Source of the DNA: Acidobacterium sp.
GTDB lineage: Bacteria > Acidobacteriota > Terriglobia > Terriglobales > Acidobacteriaceae
Assembly (NCBI GenBank): GCA_003166955.1
Contig: PMUI01000044.1
Coordinates: forward strand, 1-64,000
DNA: 64,000 nucleotides
Direction of reading: 5' to 3'
Numbering within the stretch: the stretch's first letter is position 1; the number at the start of each line of letters is the position of its first letter. The notes under the pieces are model-generated. The model saw nothing but the letters and a program-made list of their open reading frames with translations, was not told the DNA's origin and searched no databases. The position numbers were made by a program, and so were the translations under genes. Shown here piece by piece: positions 16,671-26,406 of the stretch.

Positions 16671-19127
16671 CTACTCGTAGCGAAGGGCAGTGGTTGGTTC
16701 GACGTGGGCTGCGCGCAGGGCGGGAACCAAAACGGCGGCGACCGCAGTGGCGAGCAGAACCAGAGAAACGATAACGAACGTGAGCAGATCGGTTCCGCTG
16801 GTGCCGTAGAGCACGCTGGCGGTAAACCGTCCCAGGGCGAGAGCGATGATGAGTCCGATGGCAAGCCCGATGGCGGTAAGGATGAGGCCCTGACGAAGGA
16901 TCATTCTGAGGACGGTGGGACGTTTTGCGCCGAGCGCCATGCGGATGCCGATTTCGCGCGTACGCCGGCGCACCGAATAGCTCATGACGCCGTAGAGCCC
17001 GATGGCAGCGAGGGTGAGGCCGATCGCGCCGAAGATTCCGAGCAGGAGCGCAGAGATGCGCGGCAGAAGCAGCGATTTATCGACGTGCTCCTGCATGGTC
17101 TCGGCATTGAAGACGGCCATATTCGGATCGAGCGCGGCGATCTGCTGGCGCACCGAGGAAGCCAGGGCGCGGGGATCCATCGAAGTCTTGACGAGGATAG
17201 TGGTACCGAAAAAGCTGGTGGCCTTTTCCGGCGCGGCATTGAGGAAGAGGTACGCGGCATCGGACGGCTTTTCGCCGATGGTGCGCGATTTCGAGTTGCG
17301 GGCAATGCCGATGATCGTGTACGTGGCCTTATCCTGGCGAATGGTGCGACCGATGGGGTTCTGTCCAGGAAACAGATGGGCGGCCATGGTCTCGTTGATG
17401 ATGGCGGCAGGCTGGCCGCCTGGGTGCGAGGTAAAGTCCCGCGAGGCGAAGTCCTGACCGCGCAGCAGCGGAATCCCCATGGTCTGGAAATACCCGGTGC
17501 CGATGGTGTTGACGATGGCGACCACGTTCTGGGCGGGCCGGCCCTTCGTGGCGTCCACGTTGAACTTATTCTCGGCGGAGCCGATGCTGAGCGGCACTAT
17601 GCCGACAAAGCTGACGGAGCGGACACCGGGGAGCGCCGACACCCGGTCACGCAGCTGCGCGAGGAACTGCACGGTTTTGTCGTGCGAGTAGTTCTGGATT
17701 TTTGGGTCCATGGACATGATCAGCAGGTTGGCTGGCTTGAACCCGATGTCGATGGAGGAGGCATTGCCGAGGCTGCGGAGAAAGAGTCCGGCCGTGGTGA
17801 GGAGCACGAGGGAGAGCGAGACCTGCACCACCACCAGGGTATTGCGCATCCGCGAACGGCTGGCGCGTCCGAAGCCAGCGGGGCCATCTTTGAGGGATCC
17901 GACGAGATCGGGGCGCGAAGCACGCAGAGCCGGAACGAGTCCAAACAGCAAGGTGGTGACTGCACATAAGCCGAGCGTGAACAGGGCAACGCGCCAATCG
18001 ACGTTAAAGTCGAAGGCGATTGGGAACGGCAGGGGAAGCTGGAAACTGGAGATGGCGTGAGCAGCGACGGCGGCCAGCGCAAATCCGGCACCGGCACCGG
18101 CCAGCGCAAGGACAAAACTCTCGATCAGCAGCTGGCGCACGAGCTGACGACGCCCGGCGCCGACCGCGAGGCGAATGGCGATTTCCTTTTGCCGCCCAGT
18201 GGCGCGGGCCAGCAGAAGGTTGGCAACGTTGGCGCAGGCGACCAGCAGCACCAGTCCGACGACGATCATGAGGACGGCCATGAGCGTGAACGCCGGAGTG
18301 GCGGAGCCGGCAATGAGGCCGCCCGCGGTTTGCAGGGTGATCTTCTCGTGGGTCTTGTCGTCCTTGTGCCAGGCGTCATCGAGGCGCTTCCTGACGACGT
18401 TGACGAGGATGGCAGCCCTGGCACGGGTGACTCCGGGTTTGAGCCTGGCGTCGAGCATGAGCCATTGATTATCCCGGCGGTTAATAGCGCTGCCGTCCGC
18501 AGTCAGGTCGGGCATGATTTCTTCCGAGACAGCGAGGGGCACCCAAAACTCGGATACGATGCCGCGGTCGACACCGTAAAAGCCTGGCGGCGCGACTCCC
18601 ACGACGGTGTAGTGCTGTCCGTTGAGCGCGACGTCGCGGTTGAGAATGCTGGGGTCGCCGGCGAAGCGACGCCGCCACAGACCGCTGCTGAGCACCACCA
18701 CGTGGTCGCGCGCGGCGGCGTCATCTTCGGGAAGAATGGGACGGCCGAGCGCCATGGGCACATCGAGCGTTGGGAAGAAGTTGCCGCTGACGGACTGGCC
18801 CCAGACGCGCTCGGGCTCTCCCTTGCCGCCGATGCTGGCGGGAATGAGAGGAAAGTGCGCGGCTATGCCACCTTCGAAGATGGCGCTGGTCTGGTCGCGA
18901 TAGTCGATGTAGTCGGGATAAGAAAAGGAGTTGCCTTCCGAGAACATGACCGTGCGGCCTGGATCCCTGACGGGCAAAACTCCCCACAGCAGCCCATTGG
19001 CCACGCTGAAGACCGTGGCATTGGCCGCAAACGCGAGAGCGATGGAGAGGATCACGACGAAGGAAAAGCCAGGAGCCCGGAGCAGAGTCCGAATGGTGTA
19101 GCGAATATCCTGAACCAGGTTCTCCAT
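16671..19127 (-). CDS. Orphan MacB/FtsX-type ABC permease (ADOP family)
   Basis: An 818-residue inner-membrane protein with two MacB periplasmic-core plus FtsX-permease units, matching the 'acidobacterial duplicated orphan permease' architecture. It begins MENLVQDIRYTIRTLLRAPG with the first membrane helix at ~20-45. The first FtsX block is at ~270-400 (VANLLLARATGRQKEIAIR), and the second at the C-terminus carries VRRRTREIGIRMALGA and ends in the typical LRAAHVEPTTALRYE. No ABC ATPase is next to it, hence 'orphan'. GAGG lies 9 nt before the ATG. The substrate is unknown; MacB-like proteins act by mechanotransmission rather than channel transport. Confidence 0.9.
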   Translation of the reverse strand: MENLVQDIRYTIRTLLRAPGFSFVVILSIALAFAANATVFSVANGLLWGVLPVRDPGRTVMFSEGNSFSYPDYIDYRDQTSAIFEGGIAAHFPLIPASIGGKGEPERVWGQSVSGNFFPTLDVPMALGRPILPEDDAAARDHVVVLSSGLWRRRFAGDPSILNRDVALNGQHYTVVGVAPPGFYGVDRGIVSEFWVPLAVSEEIMPDLTADGSAINRRDNQWLMLDARLKPGVTRARAAILVNVVRKRLDDAWHKDDKTHEKITLQTAGGLIAGSATPAFTLMAVLMIVVGLVLLVACANVANLLLARATGRQKEIAIRLAVGAGRRQLVRQLLIESFVLALAGAGAGFALAAVAAHAISSFQLPLPFPIAFDFNVDWRVALFTLGLCAVTTLLFGLVPALRASRPDLVGSLKDGPAGFGRASRSRMRNTLVVVQVSLSLVLLTTAGLFLRSLGNASSIDIGFKPANLLIMSMDPKIQNYSHDKTVQFLAQLRDRVSALPGVRSVSFVGIVPLSIGSAENKFNVDATKGRPAQNVVAIVNTIGTGYFQTMGIPLLRGQDFASRDFTSHPGGQPAAIINETMAAHLFPGQNPIGRTIRQDKATYTIIGIARNSKSRTIGEKPSDAAYLFLNAAPEKATSFFGTTILVKTSMDPRALASSVRQQIAALDPNMAVFNAETMQEHVDKSLLLPRISALLLGIFGAIGLTLAAIGLYGVMSYSVRRRTREIGIRMALGAKRPTVLRMILRQGLILTAIGLAIGLIIALALGRFTASVLYGTSGTDLLTFVIVSLVLLATAVAAVLVPALRAAHVEPTTALRYE

Positions 19128-19378
19128 GAGCGGCAGCCTCGATTAGAAGAGATGTTGTCGAGGAGACTACGCAGGGGATGGAGGGAAAGTTCGCGTGCGT
19201 CGAGGTGGTCGGCTTCTCGGAAGCAATCGGGCGGCGGGATCGTGGATTCGGCGCTGCTGTCGACGCCTGGTGGGATCACTGGACCTGGGCGGCAGGAGTG
19301 TTTGGATCCCGATTTGCCGGGCCAGACGGTGCTCTGAAACCGCAACGCCCGACCCATACCTCGGTCCTCCCTGAGACC

Positions 19379-19408
19379 AAACAACTGGCTGCCAAACAAC
19401 TGGCTGCC
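19379..19408. repeat. Perfect tandem duplication of a 15-bp unit
   Basis: AAACAACTGGCTGCC occurs twice head-to-tail with no mismatch, about 75 bp upstream of the CRP/FNR-type site. It could be a recent slippage product or a paired binding site. Confidence 0.8.
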
Positions 19409-19484
19409 AACATGACGCCGAATGGTGACCCGCAACCTCCCGGGCACTGACAGCCTTTTCGAGACTGAAGCCCGGCACTGATTT

Positions 19485-19500
19485 TGTGACGGATATCACA
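19485..19500. promoter_or_regulatory. CRP/FNR-family operator
   Basis: TGTGA-CGGATA-TCACA is a perfect match to the CRP consensus half-sites with the standard 6-bp spacer. It lies 232 bp upstream of the cupredoxin start codon and 358 bp upstream of the divergent permease. FNR/CRP/Dnr-type regulators bind such palindromes, often in front of respiratory genes, so control of the operon at 19732-28515 by oxygen, redox state or a nucleotide is a reasonable inference. Which regulator binds cannot be told. Confidence 0.65.
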
Positions 19501-19731
19501 GACAGTCCTCGCGGGGTCCCTGTCTGATGAGTGTGGACGAGCTCCTCAGCCAGAAACATCGCTCATCCGTCGAAGAGCAGGCCGGTAGCAGGGATTTGCC
19601 GCACCCGGTGTCAATTCAACACCCGTAGCTGAAGTTCTGTGTGCAAGATTCACCGTGCCAGGGCGCCCCCGTTGGCTCTGAGCCGGTTTCCAGGTATGCG
19701 AAAACAAAAACGTGTCACTCAGGGAGGACTC

Positions 19732-20310
19732 ATGAAATACAGCATTCCGGCCGCGCTTGTAACTCTCGCGCTCGCGGCAAGCGCTTATGCGGGAACCATT
19801 CAGGGCAAAGTCTCCGGCGCCAAAGGAGAGTCAGTCGTCTACGTCGAGGCCGTCGCGGGCAAGACCTTCCCCGCGCCGTCACAGCACCCGGTTATGGACC
19901 AGAAGGGGCTGATGTTTGTTCCCCACGTCATGGTCGTCGAGCAGGGCACCACGGTGGACTTCCTCAACAGCGACAGTGTCGCGCACAACGTCTTCTGGTC
20001 CTCGATCGGCGGAAACAAGAAGCTCGGCCACAACATGGGAACCTGGCCCCAGGGTGAGAGGCGCAGCTTTAAGTTCGACACTCCCGGCGCTATCCCCCTG
20101 CTCTGCAATGTCCACCCCGACATGGCGGGTTACATCATCGTGTCGCCGACGCCCTACTTCGCCACGACGGATAAGTCAGGACAATATCGCATCGAAAACG
20201 TCCCTGACGGCACTTACACCGTTACGTTCTGGAATGAAGGAACCAAACCTCACTCCAGCCAGGTCACCGTGTCCGGAGACACGAAAGCCGACGTGACTCT
20301 CACGAAGTAA
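19732..20310 (+). CDS. Periplasmic cupredoxin with C-terminal regulatory-like domain
   Basis: A 192-residue predicted blue-copper electron carrier. The signal peptide ends ASAYA (residue 20). The copper ligands are His85 (VAHNVFW), Cys125, His128 and Met131 in LLCNVHPDMAGY; the C-x2-H-x2-M spacing is that of amicyanin. After the cupredoxin fold comes a short carboxypeptidase-regulatory-like domain (SGQYRIENVPDGTYTV). GGAGGA precedes the ATG by a few bases; upstream open frame is non-coding. As first gene of the respiratory operon it probably passes electrons between the cytochrome bc-type complex and a terminal acceptor or donor. Confidence 0.88.
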   Translation: MKYSIPAALVTLALAASAYAGTIQGKVSGAKGESVVYVEAVAGKTFPAPSQHPVMDQKGLMFVPHVMVVEQGTTVDFLNSDSVAHNVFWSSIGGNKKLGHNMGTWPQGERRSFKFDTPGAIPLLCNVHPDMAGYIIVSPTPYFATTDKSGQYRIENVPDGTYTVTFWNEGTKPHSSQVTVSGDTKADVTLTK

Positions 20311-20361
20311 AGAAAGGAACGGGTGGGCTGGACACGTGCTGCACAGCCGGAACGGGTCATC

Positions 20362-22335
20362 ATGCTGAAGCGCTACGAAAACAAATCGGTCGACCCGCAG
20401 TGGCTCAACAGCAACTTCCCCTGCATGACCGCCTGTCCCGCCCACACCAACGCGGGCCGGTACGTTTCTCTGATCGCCGAAGGTCGATACGAAGACGCGT
20501 ACCGTATCGCCCGCGATCCCAACCCGCTCGCCAGCATTTGCGGCCGTGTCTGCGCCCATCCCTGCGAAACCGCCTGTCGCCGCGGCGACATCGACCATCC
20601 CATCGCGATCCGCGCGCTCAAGCGGTTCCTCACCGAGCGCCATGGCCCGGAGTCGAAGTACCCTGTCGATGTGAACGCGGGACGTGGACAACAGAAGCTC
20701 CCCTTCCGCGTCGCCGTTGTGGGCGGAGGTCCTGTTGGCCTATCCGCCGCACATGACCTCGCACTCATGGGCTATTCCGTCACTATCTTCGAAGCCGCTC
20801 CAGTAGCGGGCGGAATGCTTTACCTCGGCATTCCCGTATACAGGTTGCCCCGCGACGTCGTGGAAGCACAAGTGCGCGAAATCCTGGCAACCGGCGATAT
20901 CACGCTGAAGCTCAACCATGCAGCCGGGCGCGAGTTTGCGATTGCCGATCTGCGGCGTCAGGGCTTCGACGCCGTACTGCTGGCGGTCGGCGCACATGCC
21001 AGCCGCGATCTCTCCATCCCGGGCGTGGACCTGGACGGAGTCCACAAAGGCATCGACTTCCTGCTCAACGTCAATCTTGGATATCGGTTCACTATCGGGA
21101 AGAAGGTCATCGTCATCGGCGGCGGCAACGTTGCCATGGATGTGGCGCGCTCCGCTGCCCGGGAAGTCCTCCGCCAGCATGTGGGGGGCGTGGAGTCTCA
21201 CGAACCATCGACTGAAAATGTAACCGCAATAGCTACGAAAGAGATGGTTGACGTCTCTCTTTCCGCACTCCGCCTCGGCGCGCAGGAAGTCCACCTGGTG
21301 TGTCTCGAAAGCCGCAAAGAGATGCCCGCAGCTCTTGAAGAGATCGTCGAAGCCGAGGAGGAAGGAATCATTGTCCACCCTGGCCTCGGTCCCCACCGCA
21401 TCATTGGCGAGAACGGCAGGGTCACCGCGCTCGAGACGCTCAGGACCAAATGGGTCTTCGATCAGACTGGGCGCTTCAACCCCGCATTCGAGGAAAACAG
21501 CGAGACGCAGCTGAAGTGCGACACCGTCATCATGGCCATTGGCCAGGCGCCCCGGCTCGATTTCCTCAAGCCTGAAGACGGCGTGGAGATTTCTCGCCGC
21601 GGTCTGATTGCCGTCAATCCACAAACACTGATGACCTCCGCCGAAGGCATCTTTGCCGGCGGCGATTGCGTCTTCGGCCCACGCCTCATCATCGACAGCG
21701 TCGCAGACGGCAAGCGCGCGGCCGTGGGGATCGACGAATTCCTGCGCGGGGTGCGGCATCCGGAACCGACGGTCGAAGTTGAAATCCTGAAGCGCCACAG
21801 CATGCCGCTCGGGATTCTTGACCTTATACGGCAACCCATTCCTGCACTGCCGCTCGATCGCCGCACCGGAATGACCGAGGTCGAGTTGGGCTTCGACGAA
21901 GAGGCCGCACAGCTGGAGGCTCAGCGCTGCCTGCACTGCTGGGTCAACACCGTCTTCGAAGGCAATCTCGAAGATGGCAGCTTATGCGTCCTGTGCGGCG
22001 GGTGCATTGATGTCTGTCCTGAAAACTGCCTTGAACTGGTCAGCCTCGACCGCTTTCAGTTCGAGCCCGACGTGGTGCAGCAGCTCGTCGATCAGGAGAA
22101 TCTACTCCATGTCGAGTTGGACAATGTGCGCGCCGCCGAACTCGGCGTGATCTCCGGATCGGTGATGTTGAAGGATGAGACTCGCTGCATCCGCTGTGGC
22201 CTCTGCGCCGCGCGCTGTCCGGTGGGCACCATCACCATGGAGTCCTACAACCTCATTCCTGCCGAACCGACAGGGCTGATTTCCATTGAATCCATCGATG
22301 CGCCGTTCCGGACCGTAACTGCAGACAGGAAGTGA
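20362..22335 (+). CDS. GltD-like FAD oxidoreductase with C-terminal 2x[4Fe-4S]
   Basis: A 657-residue flavin/iron-sulfur protein related to the glutamate synthase small subunit and other NAD(P)H-dependent FeS flavoenzymes. The N-terminal FeS region holds NFPCMTACPAHT and ICGRVCAHPCETACRRGD. The FAD dinucleotide fold is VAVVGGGPVGLSAAHDLA, the NAD(P) fold is VIVIGGGNVAMDVARSAA, and the second FAD contact is GIFAGGDCVFGPR. A ferredoxin module (CVLCGGCIDVCPENC and CIRCGLCAARCPVG) closes the protein. No gltB is nearby. Its place between a cupredoxin and a Rieske protein suggests it exchanges electrons between NAD(P)H and the cytochrome b/quinone module on the cytoplasmic side. The stop lies 8 nt before the Rieske start. 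Confidence 0.85.
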   Translation: MLKRYENKSVDPQWLNSNFPCMTACPAHTNAGRYVSLIAEGRYEDAYRIARDPNPLASICGRVCAHPCETACRRGDIDHPIAIRALKRFLTERHGPESKYPVDVNAGRGQQKLPFRVAVVGGGPVGLSAAHDLALMGYSVTIFEAAPVAGGMLYLGIPVYRLPRDVVEAQVREILATGDITLKLNHAAGREFAIADLRRQGFDAVLLAVGAHASRDLSIPGVDLDGVHKGIDFLLNVNLGYRFTIGKKVIVIGGGNVAMDVARSAAREVLRQHVGGVESHEPSTENVTAIATKEMVDVSLSALRLGAQEVHLVCLESRKEMPAALEEIVEAEEEGIIVHPGLGPHRIIGENGRVTALETLRTKWVFDQTGRFNPAFEENSETQLKCDTVIMAIGQAPRLDFLKPEDGVEISRRGLIAVNPQTLMTSAEGIFAGGDCVFGPRLIIDSVADGKRAAVGIDEFLRGVRHPEPTVEVEILKRHSMPLGILDLIRQPIPALPLDRRTGMTEVELGFDEEAAQLEAQRCLHCWVNTVFEGNLEDGSLCVLCGGCIDVCPENCLELVSLDRFQFEPDVVQQLVDQENLLHVELDNVRAAELGVISGSVMLKDETRCIRCGLCAARCPVGTITMESYNLIPAEPTGLISIESIDAPFRTVTADRK

Positions 22336-22343
22336 GAGGAGTT

Positions 22344-22832
22344 ATGAGCGAGAACAAATCCACGCCGCCGATAACTGAGCAGGAGATCAGTCGCCGGGCC
22401 TTCTTTAACAAGCTCGGCATGGGATCCCTGGGTGTCGCGGCGGTTGGGACTCTCGGCTTTACCTACAGGTTCCTCTCACCCAATGTTCTCTACGAAGCCT
22501 CGCCCATCGTGAACGCGGGCAAGCCCGAAGGCTACCCCATCGATTCCGTCACCCTCGATGTGAATTCCGCTATCTACCTGGTTCATCTGGAGGAGGGTTT
22601 TCTGTCGCTGAATGCGATCTGTACTCACCTGGGCTGCATGACGGCCTGGAAACCGGAGTTAGGCATCATCGCCTGCCCCTGCCACGGCAGCAAATTCAGT
22701 CGTGAAGGACAAAAGCTCGCAGGTCCCGCGCCCAAACCCCTGCCCTGGCTCAAGACGTGGCTGAGCGACGACGGCGACATCATGGTGGACCGCTCCACAA
22801 CAATTCGACCCTTCGAGTTTCTGAGGATTTGA
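22344..22832 (+). CDS. Rieske [2Fe-2S] protein of a cytochrome bc-type complex
   Basis: A 162-residue Rieske subunit that takes electrons from quinol at the positive side of the membrane. A Tat-like motif [13 protein letters not shown] precedes one transmembrane helix (~27-45). Cluster ligands are Cys93 and His95 (CTHLGC) and Cys111 and His114 (CPCHGSKF); Cys98 and Cys113 can form the usual disulfide. The ATG at 22344 is preceded by GAGGAG. The cytochrome b gene starts 2 nt after its stop. Confidence 0.93.
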   Translation: MSENKSTPPITEQEISRRAFFNKLGMGSLGVAAVGTLGFTYRFLSPNVLYEASPIVNAGKPEGYPIDSVTLDVNSAIYLVHLEEGFLSLNAICTHLGCMTAWKPELGIIACPCHGSKFSREGQKLAGPAPKPLPWLKTWLSDDGDIMVDRSTTIRPFEFLRI

Positions 22833-22834
22833 CG

Positions 22835-23644
22835 ATGCCGGATGGAAAGGGCGGCTACTTCGAGAGGCTGGAACGCACGCGGGTCTGGCGCTCCGTGTTT
22901 CGCAGCGGCACAGGATCCAGCACCCTCCATCGCGCTCTCGCCATCCAGCAGAACCTCTTCCTTCACCTCTTTTCGACCAAAGTGCGGCGCCGCATGCTCG
23001 GATTCCGAGCAACCTGGTATCTGGGCGCGCTCACGCTGGGAACCTTCTTTATCCTGGTGATCACCGGCATCCTGCTGATGCTTTACTACCATCCCTCCGT
23101 ACCACAGGCTTACGCCGATGTAAAAGATCTGAAGTTCGTCGTCTCCTCCGGAATGTTTCTGCGCAATCTGCATCGCTGGTCTGCGCATGCCATGGTGCTG
23201 CTGGTCTTCGCCCACATGTTTCGCGTGTTCTATCGCGGCGCCTATCGTCCCCCGCGCGAATTCAACTGGGTCATCGGCGTCATTCTCCTGCTTATCACTC
23301 TGCTGTTGAGTTACACCGGCTATCTGCTCCCCTGGGATCAGCTGGCGTTCTGGGCAATTACAGTTGGCTCCAATATTTCCTCCGCTGTTCCTGTCTTTGG
23401 CGACAAGGCTCGTTTCCTCATGTTAGGAGGCCACCAGGTCAATGCCAATGCTCTGCTGCGCTTCTATGTACTGCACTGCGTGATCCTGCCGCTGGCGGCG
23501 GTGCTCTTCGTCGCTGTGCATATGTGGAGGATTCGCAAAGATGGAGGGCTCTATGTGCGGCAGAGCGAACCCGCCAGAGAATCCGAGCCACAACCCGAAG
23601 TACCCGCGACGGATAACAAAGAAGTGCTGGTGGGAAAGCGATGA
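22835..23644 (+). CDS. Cytochrome b, N-terminal half (b6-like)
   Basis: A 269-residue four-helix cytochrome b subunit. The heme ligands are His113 and His127 in one helix ([10 protein letters not shown]...FAHMF) and His214 and His229 in another (LHCVILPL...VAVHMW). These 13- and 14-residue spacings are as in cytochrome b6 and bc1 cytochrome b. YLLPWDQ lies at the quinol pocket region. A ~40-residue polar N-terminal extension is unusual. It overlaps the next gene by 4 bp (ATGA), so the split halves are translated together. Confidence 0.93.
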   Translation: MPDGKGGYFERLERTRVWRSVFRSGTGSSTLHRALAIQQNLFLHLFSTKVRRRMLGFRATWYLGALTLGTFFILVITGILLMLYYHPSVPQAYADVKDLKFVVSSGMFLRNLHRWSAHAMVLLVFAHMFRVFYRGAYRPPREFNWVIGVILLLITLLLSYTGYLLPWDQLAFWAITVGSNISSAVPVFGDKARFLMLGGHQVNANALLRFYVLHCVILPLAAVLFVAVHMWRIRKDGGLYVRQSEPARESEPQPEVPATDNKEVLVGKR

Positions 23645-24345
23645 CAGAGCCAAAGGATTTTGTCGCCGGCGTCGGTTCCGACATCCGCAAGTCGCAGAAA
23701 CGCGTCCTCTTCGTCACCCGCCGAACCTCAGCGCAGGTGAAAGTCAGCGATGAGGAACAGGTCCAGACTTTTCCGGAGGGATTGCTGCGCATCGCGCTGG
23801 CCATTGAGATCCTCGCCATCGCGCTGGTGCTGATCTCCCTGTTCTTTAATGCGCCGCTCGAAGGTATCGCTGATCCCACCAACACGCCCAATCCAGCCAA
23901 GGCGCCATGGTATTTCCTCGGCCTCCAGGAAATGCTCCACTACTTCCCGCCTGTGGTCGCGGGTGTTCTCATTCCCACGGTGCTGGTCGTGGCGCTGGTC
24001 GTCATCCCGTACTTCAACGTCAATATCGAAGCGGACGGACTATTCCTCAAGAATCGCCGCCGCCGTCTCAGCATTTTCTATGTCGCGGCGCTGGGCTTTT
24101 CGCTTTTCCTCTGGTTCTTCGACGTATATGTGGCGCTGGTTCCAACGCTCATCGTCGCCGCTTTCATGCTGATTGCGGCATTCAGTTCGCCTCATTCGTC
24201 CAGCCGCTCCCGTCGCTATCTCGCATCGAAACCCGTCTCCTGGTGGGTTATGACCTGGTTTCTTTTCGAACTGATCGTGCTGACCATCGTGGGTACCTTC
24301 TTCCGCGGGCCCGGATGGTCATGGGTTTTGCCATGGAGGGGATAA
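23641..24345 (+). CDS. Cytochrome b, C-terminal half (subunit IV-like)
   Basis: A 234-residue membrane subunit matching the C-terminal half of cytochrome b / subunit IV of b6f. [20 protein letters not shown] followed by FLGLQEML is the quinol-site loop; the usual PEWY is APWY here, so the catalytic Glu is replaced by Pro. Five or so hydrophobic segments follow, two more than in the minimal subunit IV. A polar N-terminus of ~45 residues precedes the first helix. It starts inside the previous gene and the octaheme gene starts right at its stop. Confidence 0.85.
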   Translation: MTEPKDFVAGVGSDIRKSQKRVLFVTRRTSAQVKVSDEEQVQTFPEGLLRIALAIEILAIALVLISLFFNAPLEGIADPTNTPNPAKAPWYFLGLQEMLHYFPPVVAGVLIPTVLVVALVVIPYFNVNIEADGLFLKNRRRRLSIFYVAALGFSLFLWFFDVYVALVPTLIVAAFMLIAAFSSPHSSSRSRRYLASKPVSWWVMTWFLFELIVLTIVGTFFRGPGWSWVLPWRG

Positions 24346-26406
24346 GTGAAATCGATGAAGGCTAGGCTTATCTCCTTCTCGCGGGCTCTGGTGCGCGATC
24401 CCATCCGTACCTTCGGCATGGTGAGCTTTCTTCTGCTGGTGGCTCTGGCGATCGCTCCGGCCAAGGATCATTTCAGCGAGTGGCGTCACTATCAACAGCA
24501 ATACCTCCGCCTGATCCACGACCGTGGCGATGCCGTGACGCTGCAACGCCATTTTCAGGGCGGCATCCGTCAGATATGGCTGCCGGATCTCGGGGTGGTG
24601 GATCGCTGCCAGAGTTGCCACACGGGTCTCGACGAGGCGAGCCTCGTCGATGTAAGCACGCAGCCTTTCCGCAGGCACCCGCCGATCCCGCATCGTCTGG
24701 ATGAATTTGGATGCGTCGTCTGTCATCGCGGCCAGGGTGCGGCCACTACAGTTGCCGAAGCCCACCACAGCACCCTCGCACGAGAGGAACCTCTCCTTCC
24801 CGCACGCTACATCGAGGCCTCCTGCGGCCAGTGCCACCACGTTGCGCTGCCCGGAACGCCGAAACTAAATGAAGGCCGCGAACTGCTGGCTCGCTATGGC
24901 TGCGTGCGCTGCCACTCGATCAAGCTGCCGGACAGCAGCACCATGACGGCGACGGACCAGCCACCGCCCCTTACGCACATCGGCGACAAAACCAGCCGTG
25001 AGTGGATCTACGCGTGGCTCAAGGATCCGGCGAGTTATGCCGCATCGGCAACCATGCCGAATTTCCAGCTCAGCGATGCCGACGCGAGAGATATCTCCGC
25101 CTTTCTCATCGCGAACAGCGAACCGCTACCGGCAGACATCGTCCCCGTCGCCGCTACAAAGTCAAGCTCCGCGCCAGATCCAGCGGCCGGCTCAAGTCTC
25201 TACGGCGAGTCGTTCTGCGCCTCCTGCCACGCCGTTCAAAACGCCGCCGGCAATCTGGTGGGCGGAGACTTAGGTCCCGAGCTGACGCGCGTCGGCAGCA
25301 AAGTCAAGCCGGAATGGCTGCAGGCCTGGCTCCGCGATCCGCGTACCTACGACTCCCACACCCTAATGCCGCGCTACCGCTGGACCGAGCCGCAGCTCAC
25401 GCTCATGAACGCATATGTACAGAGCAAGACCGATCCCGATCTGATGGCGAACGTGCATCTCGATCCGGCGACCTCGGAGCAGATTGCGCACGGAAAAGCC
25501 CTGGTCACGGAATACGGATGCGCGGTCTGCCACGAAATTCGTGGGATTCAGAAGCCCGAGAACTTCGCTCCCGAGTTGAGCCGCATTGGCAGCAAACCTC
25601 TTGCTCAGCTGGTCTTCATCTCCGGCATGCAGCAAACGCTTCCCGATTACATCGCTGCAAAGATCCACCGCCCCCGAGCCTTTGGAACTGCCCTGCGCAT
25701 GCCGCAGTATACCTTCAGCGCCGAGCAGGTTGACGCCCTGACGACGGCTCTTCTTTCTTACACCGATCGCAGTTTTACGCTGCCCACGCGCCTGCAGATA
25801 CCGTCTCCGTCGATAGCGACCTACCAGCCCGCAGGGCACGCCGGAAAGCTCATGACAGAATTGAACTGCTTTGCTTGTCACCGCATCAACGGCCGCGGAG
25901 GAGATATGGCTCCGGACCTCACGTGGGAGGGAACTGCGGTACAGCGACAGTGGCTCGATGACTTTCTGAAGAACCCCAACACACTGCGCCCGGCCCTGAT
26001 CCGCCGGATGCCGAAATTCAACCTCTCGGACAGCGATCGAGCCGTACTAACCGATTACTTCATGACCGTGTACCAAACGGCGGATATCGACCGCGATTCC
26101 ATGCCGCTGAGTGGTTATTCTACGGCGCTCGTTGAGCAGGGCCGCCAGCTCTTCTATTCGAAGTACTCCTGCCAGTCATGTCACATGGTCAACGCGGCTC
26201 AGGACAAAGGCTACATCGGACCTCCACTAACACAGGTCGGCTCACGGCTCACTGCACCCTGGATTTTTCACTGGCTGAAGAACCCTCAGGCATTGCGCCC
26301 AGGAACCATCGAGCCCAACCAGAACATGAGCGACGAAGACGCCGGCGCATTGACGGCATTCCTCATGGCACAAAAGACCTCTCCAACCCGGGAGGCAAAG
26401 CGATGA
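24346..26406 (+). CDS. Membrane-anchored octaheme cytochrome c
   Basis: A 686-residue c-type cytochrome with eight CxxCH heme sites: CQSCH, CVVCH, CGQCH, CVRCH, CASCH, CAVCH, CFACH and CQSCH. One hydrophobic segment (~24-42) is probably an uncleaved anchor, with the heme modules in the periplasm. Modules resemble repeated mono- and diheme cytochrome c domains, each ending in ..TMPNFQLS or ..MPKFNLS-type segments. The GTG at 24346 abuts the previous stop and has GGAGG 6 nt upstream; an ATG three codons later is the alternative. It is likely the electron acceptor of the bc module and a wire toward the outer membrane. Confidence 0.9.
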   Translation: MKSMKARLISFSRALVRDPIRTFGMVSFLLLVALAIAPAKDHFSEWRHYQQQYLRLIHDRGDAVTLQRHFQGGIRQIWLPDLGVVDRCQSCHTGLDEASLVDVSTQPFRRHPPIPHRLDEFGCVVCHRGQGAATTVAEAHHSTLAREEPLLPARYIEASCGQCHHVALPGTPKLNEGRELLARYGCVRCHSIKLPDSSTMTATDQPPPLTHIGDKTSREWIYAWLKDPASYAASATMPNFQLSDADARDISAFLIANSEPLPADIVPVAATKSSSAPDPAAGSSLYGESFCASCHAVQNAAGNLVGGDLGPELTRVGSKVKPEWLQAWLRDPRTYDSHTLMPRYRWTEPQLTLMNAYVQSKTDPDLMANVHLDPATSEQIAHGKALVTEYGCAVCHEIRGIQKPENFAPELSRIGSKPLAQLVFISGMQQTLPDYIAAKIHRPRAFGTALRMPQYTFSAEQVDALTTALLSYTDRSFTLPTRLQIPSPSIATYQPAGHAGKLMTELNCFACHRINGRGGDMAPDLTWEGTAVQRQWLDDFLKNPNTLRPALIRRMPKFNLSDSDRAVLTDYFMTVYQTADIDRDSMPLSGYSTALVEQGRQLFYSKYSCQSCHMVNAAQDKGYIGPPLTQVGSRLTAPWIFHWLKNPQALRPGTIEPNQNMSDEDAGALTAFLMAQKTSPTREAKR

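Larger units (their letters stand above)
19128..19731. promoter_or_regulatory. Regulatory gap before the respiratory operon
   Basis: 604 bp with no supported gene. It holds a 15-bp unit AAACAACTGGCTGCC repeated exactly in tandem (19379-19408) and the CRP/FNR-type palindrome described separately. The ribosome site GGAGGA at 19723-19728 belongs to the cupredoxin gene. The space is long enough for a long leader or a small RNA, but I see no specific evidence for one. Confidence 0.5.

Noticed and set aside
16656-19337. Two long plus-strand frames (437 and 426 codons) opposite the orphan permease
   Set aside because: Gly/Asp/Arg-rich antisense translations without motifs; the permease on the minus strand is fully convincing.
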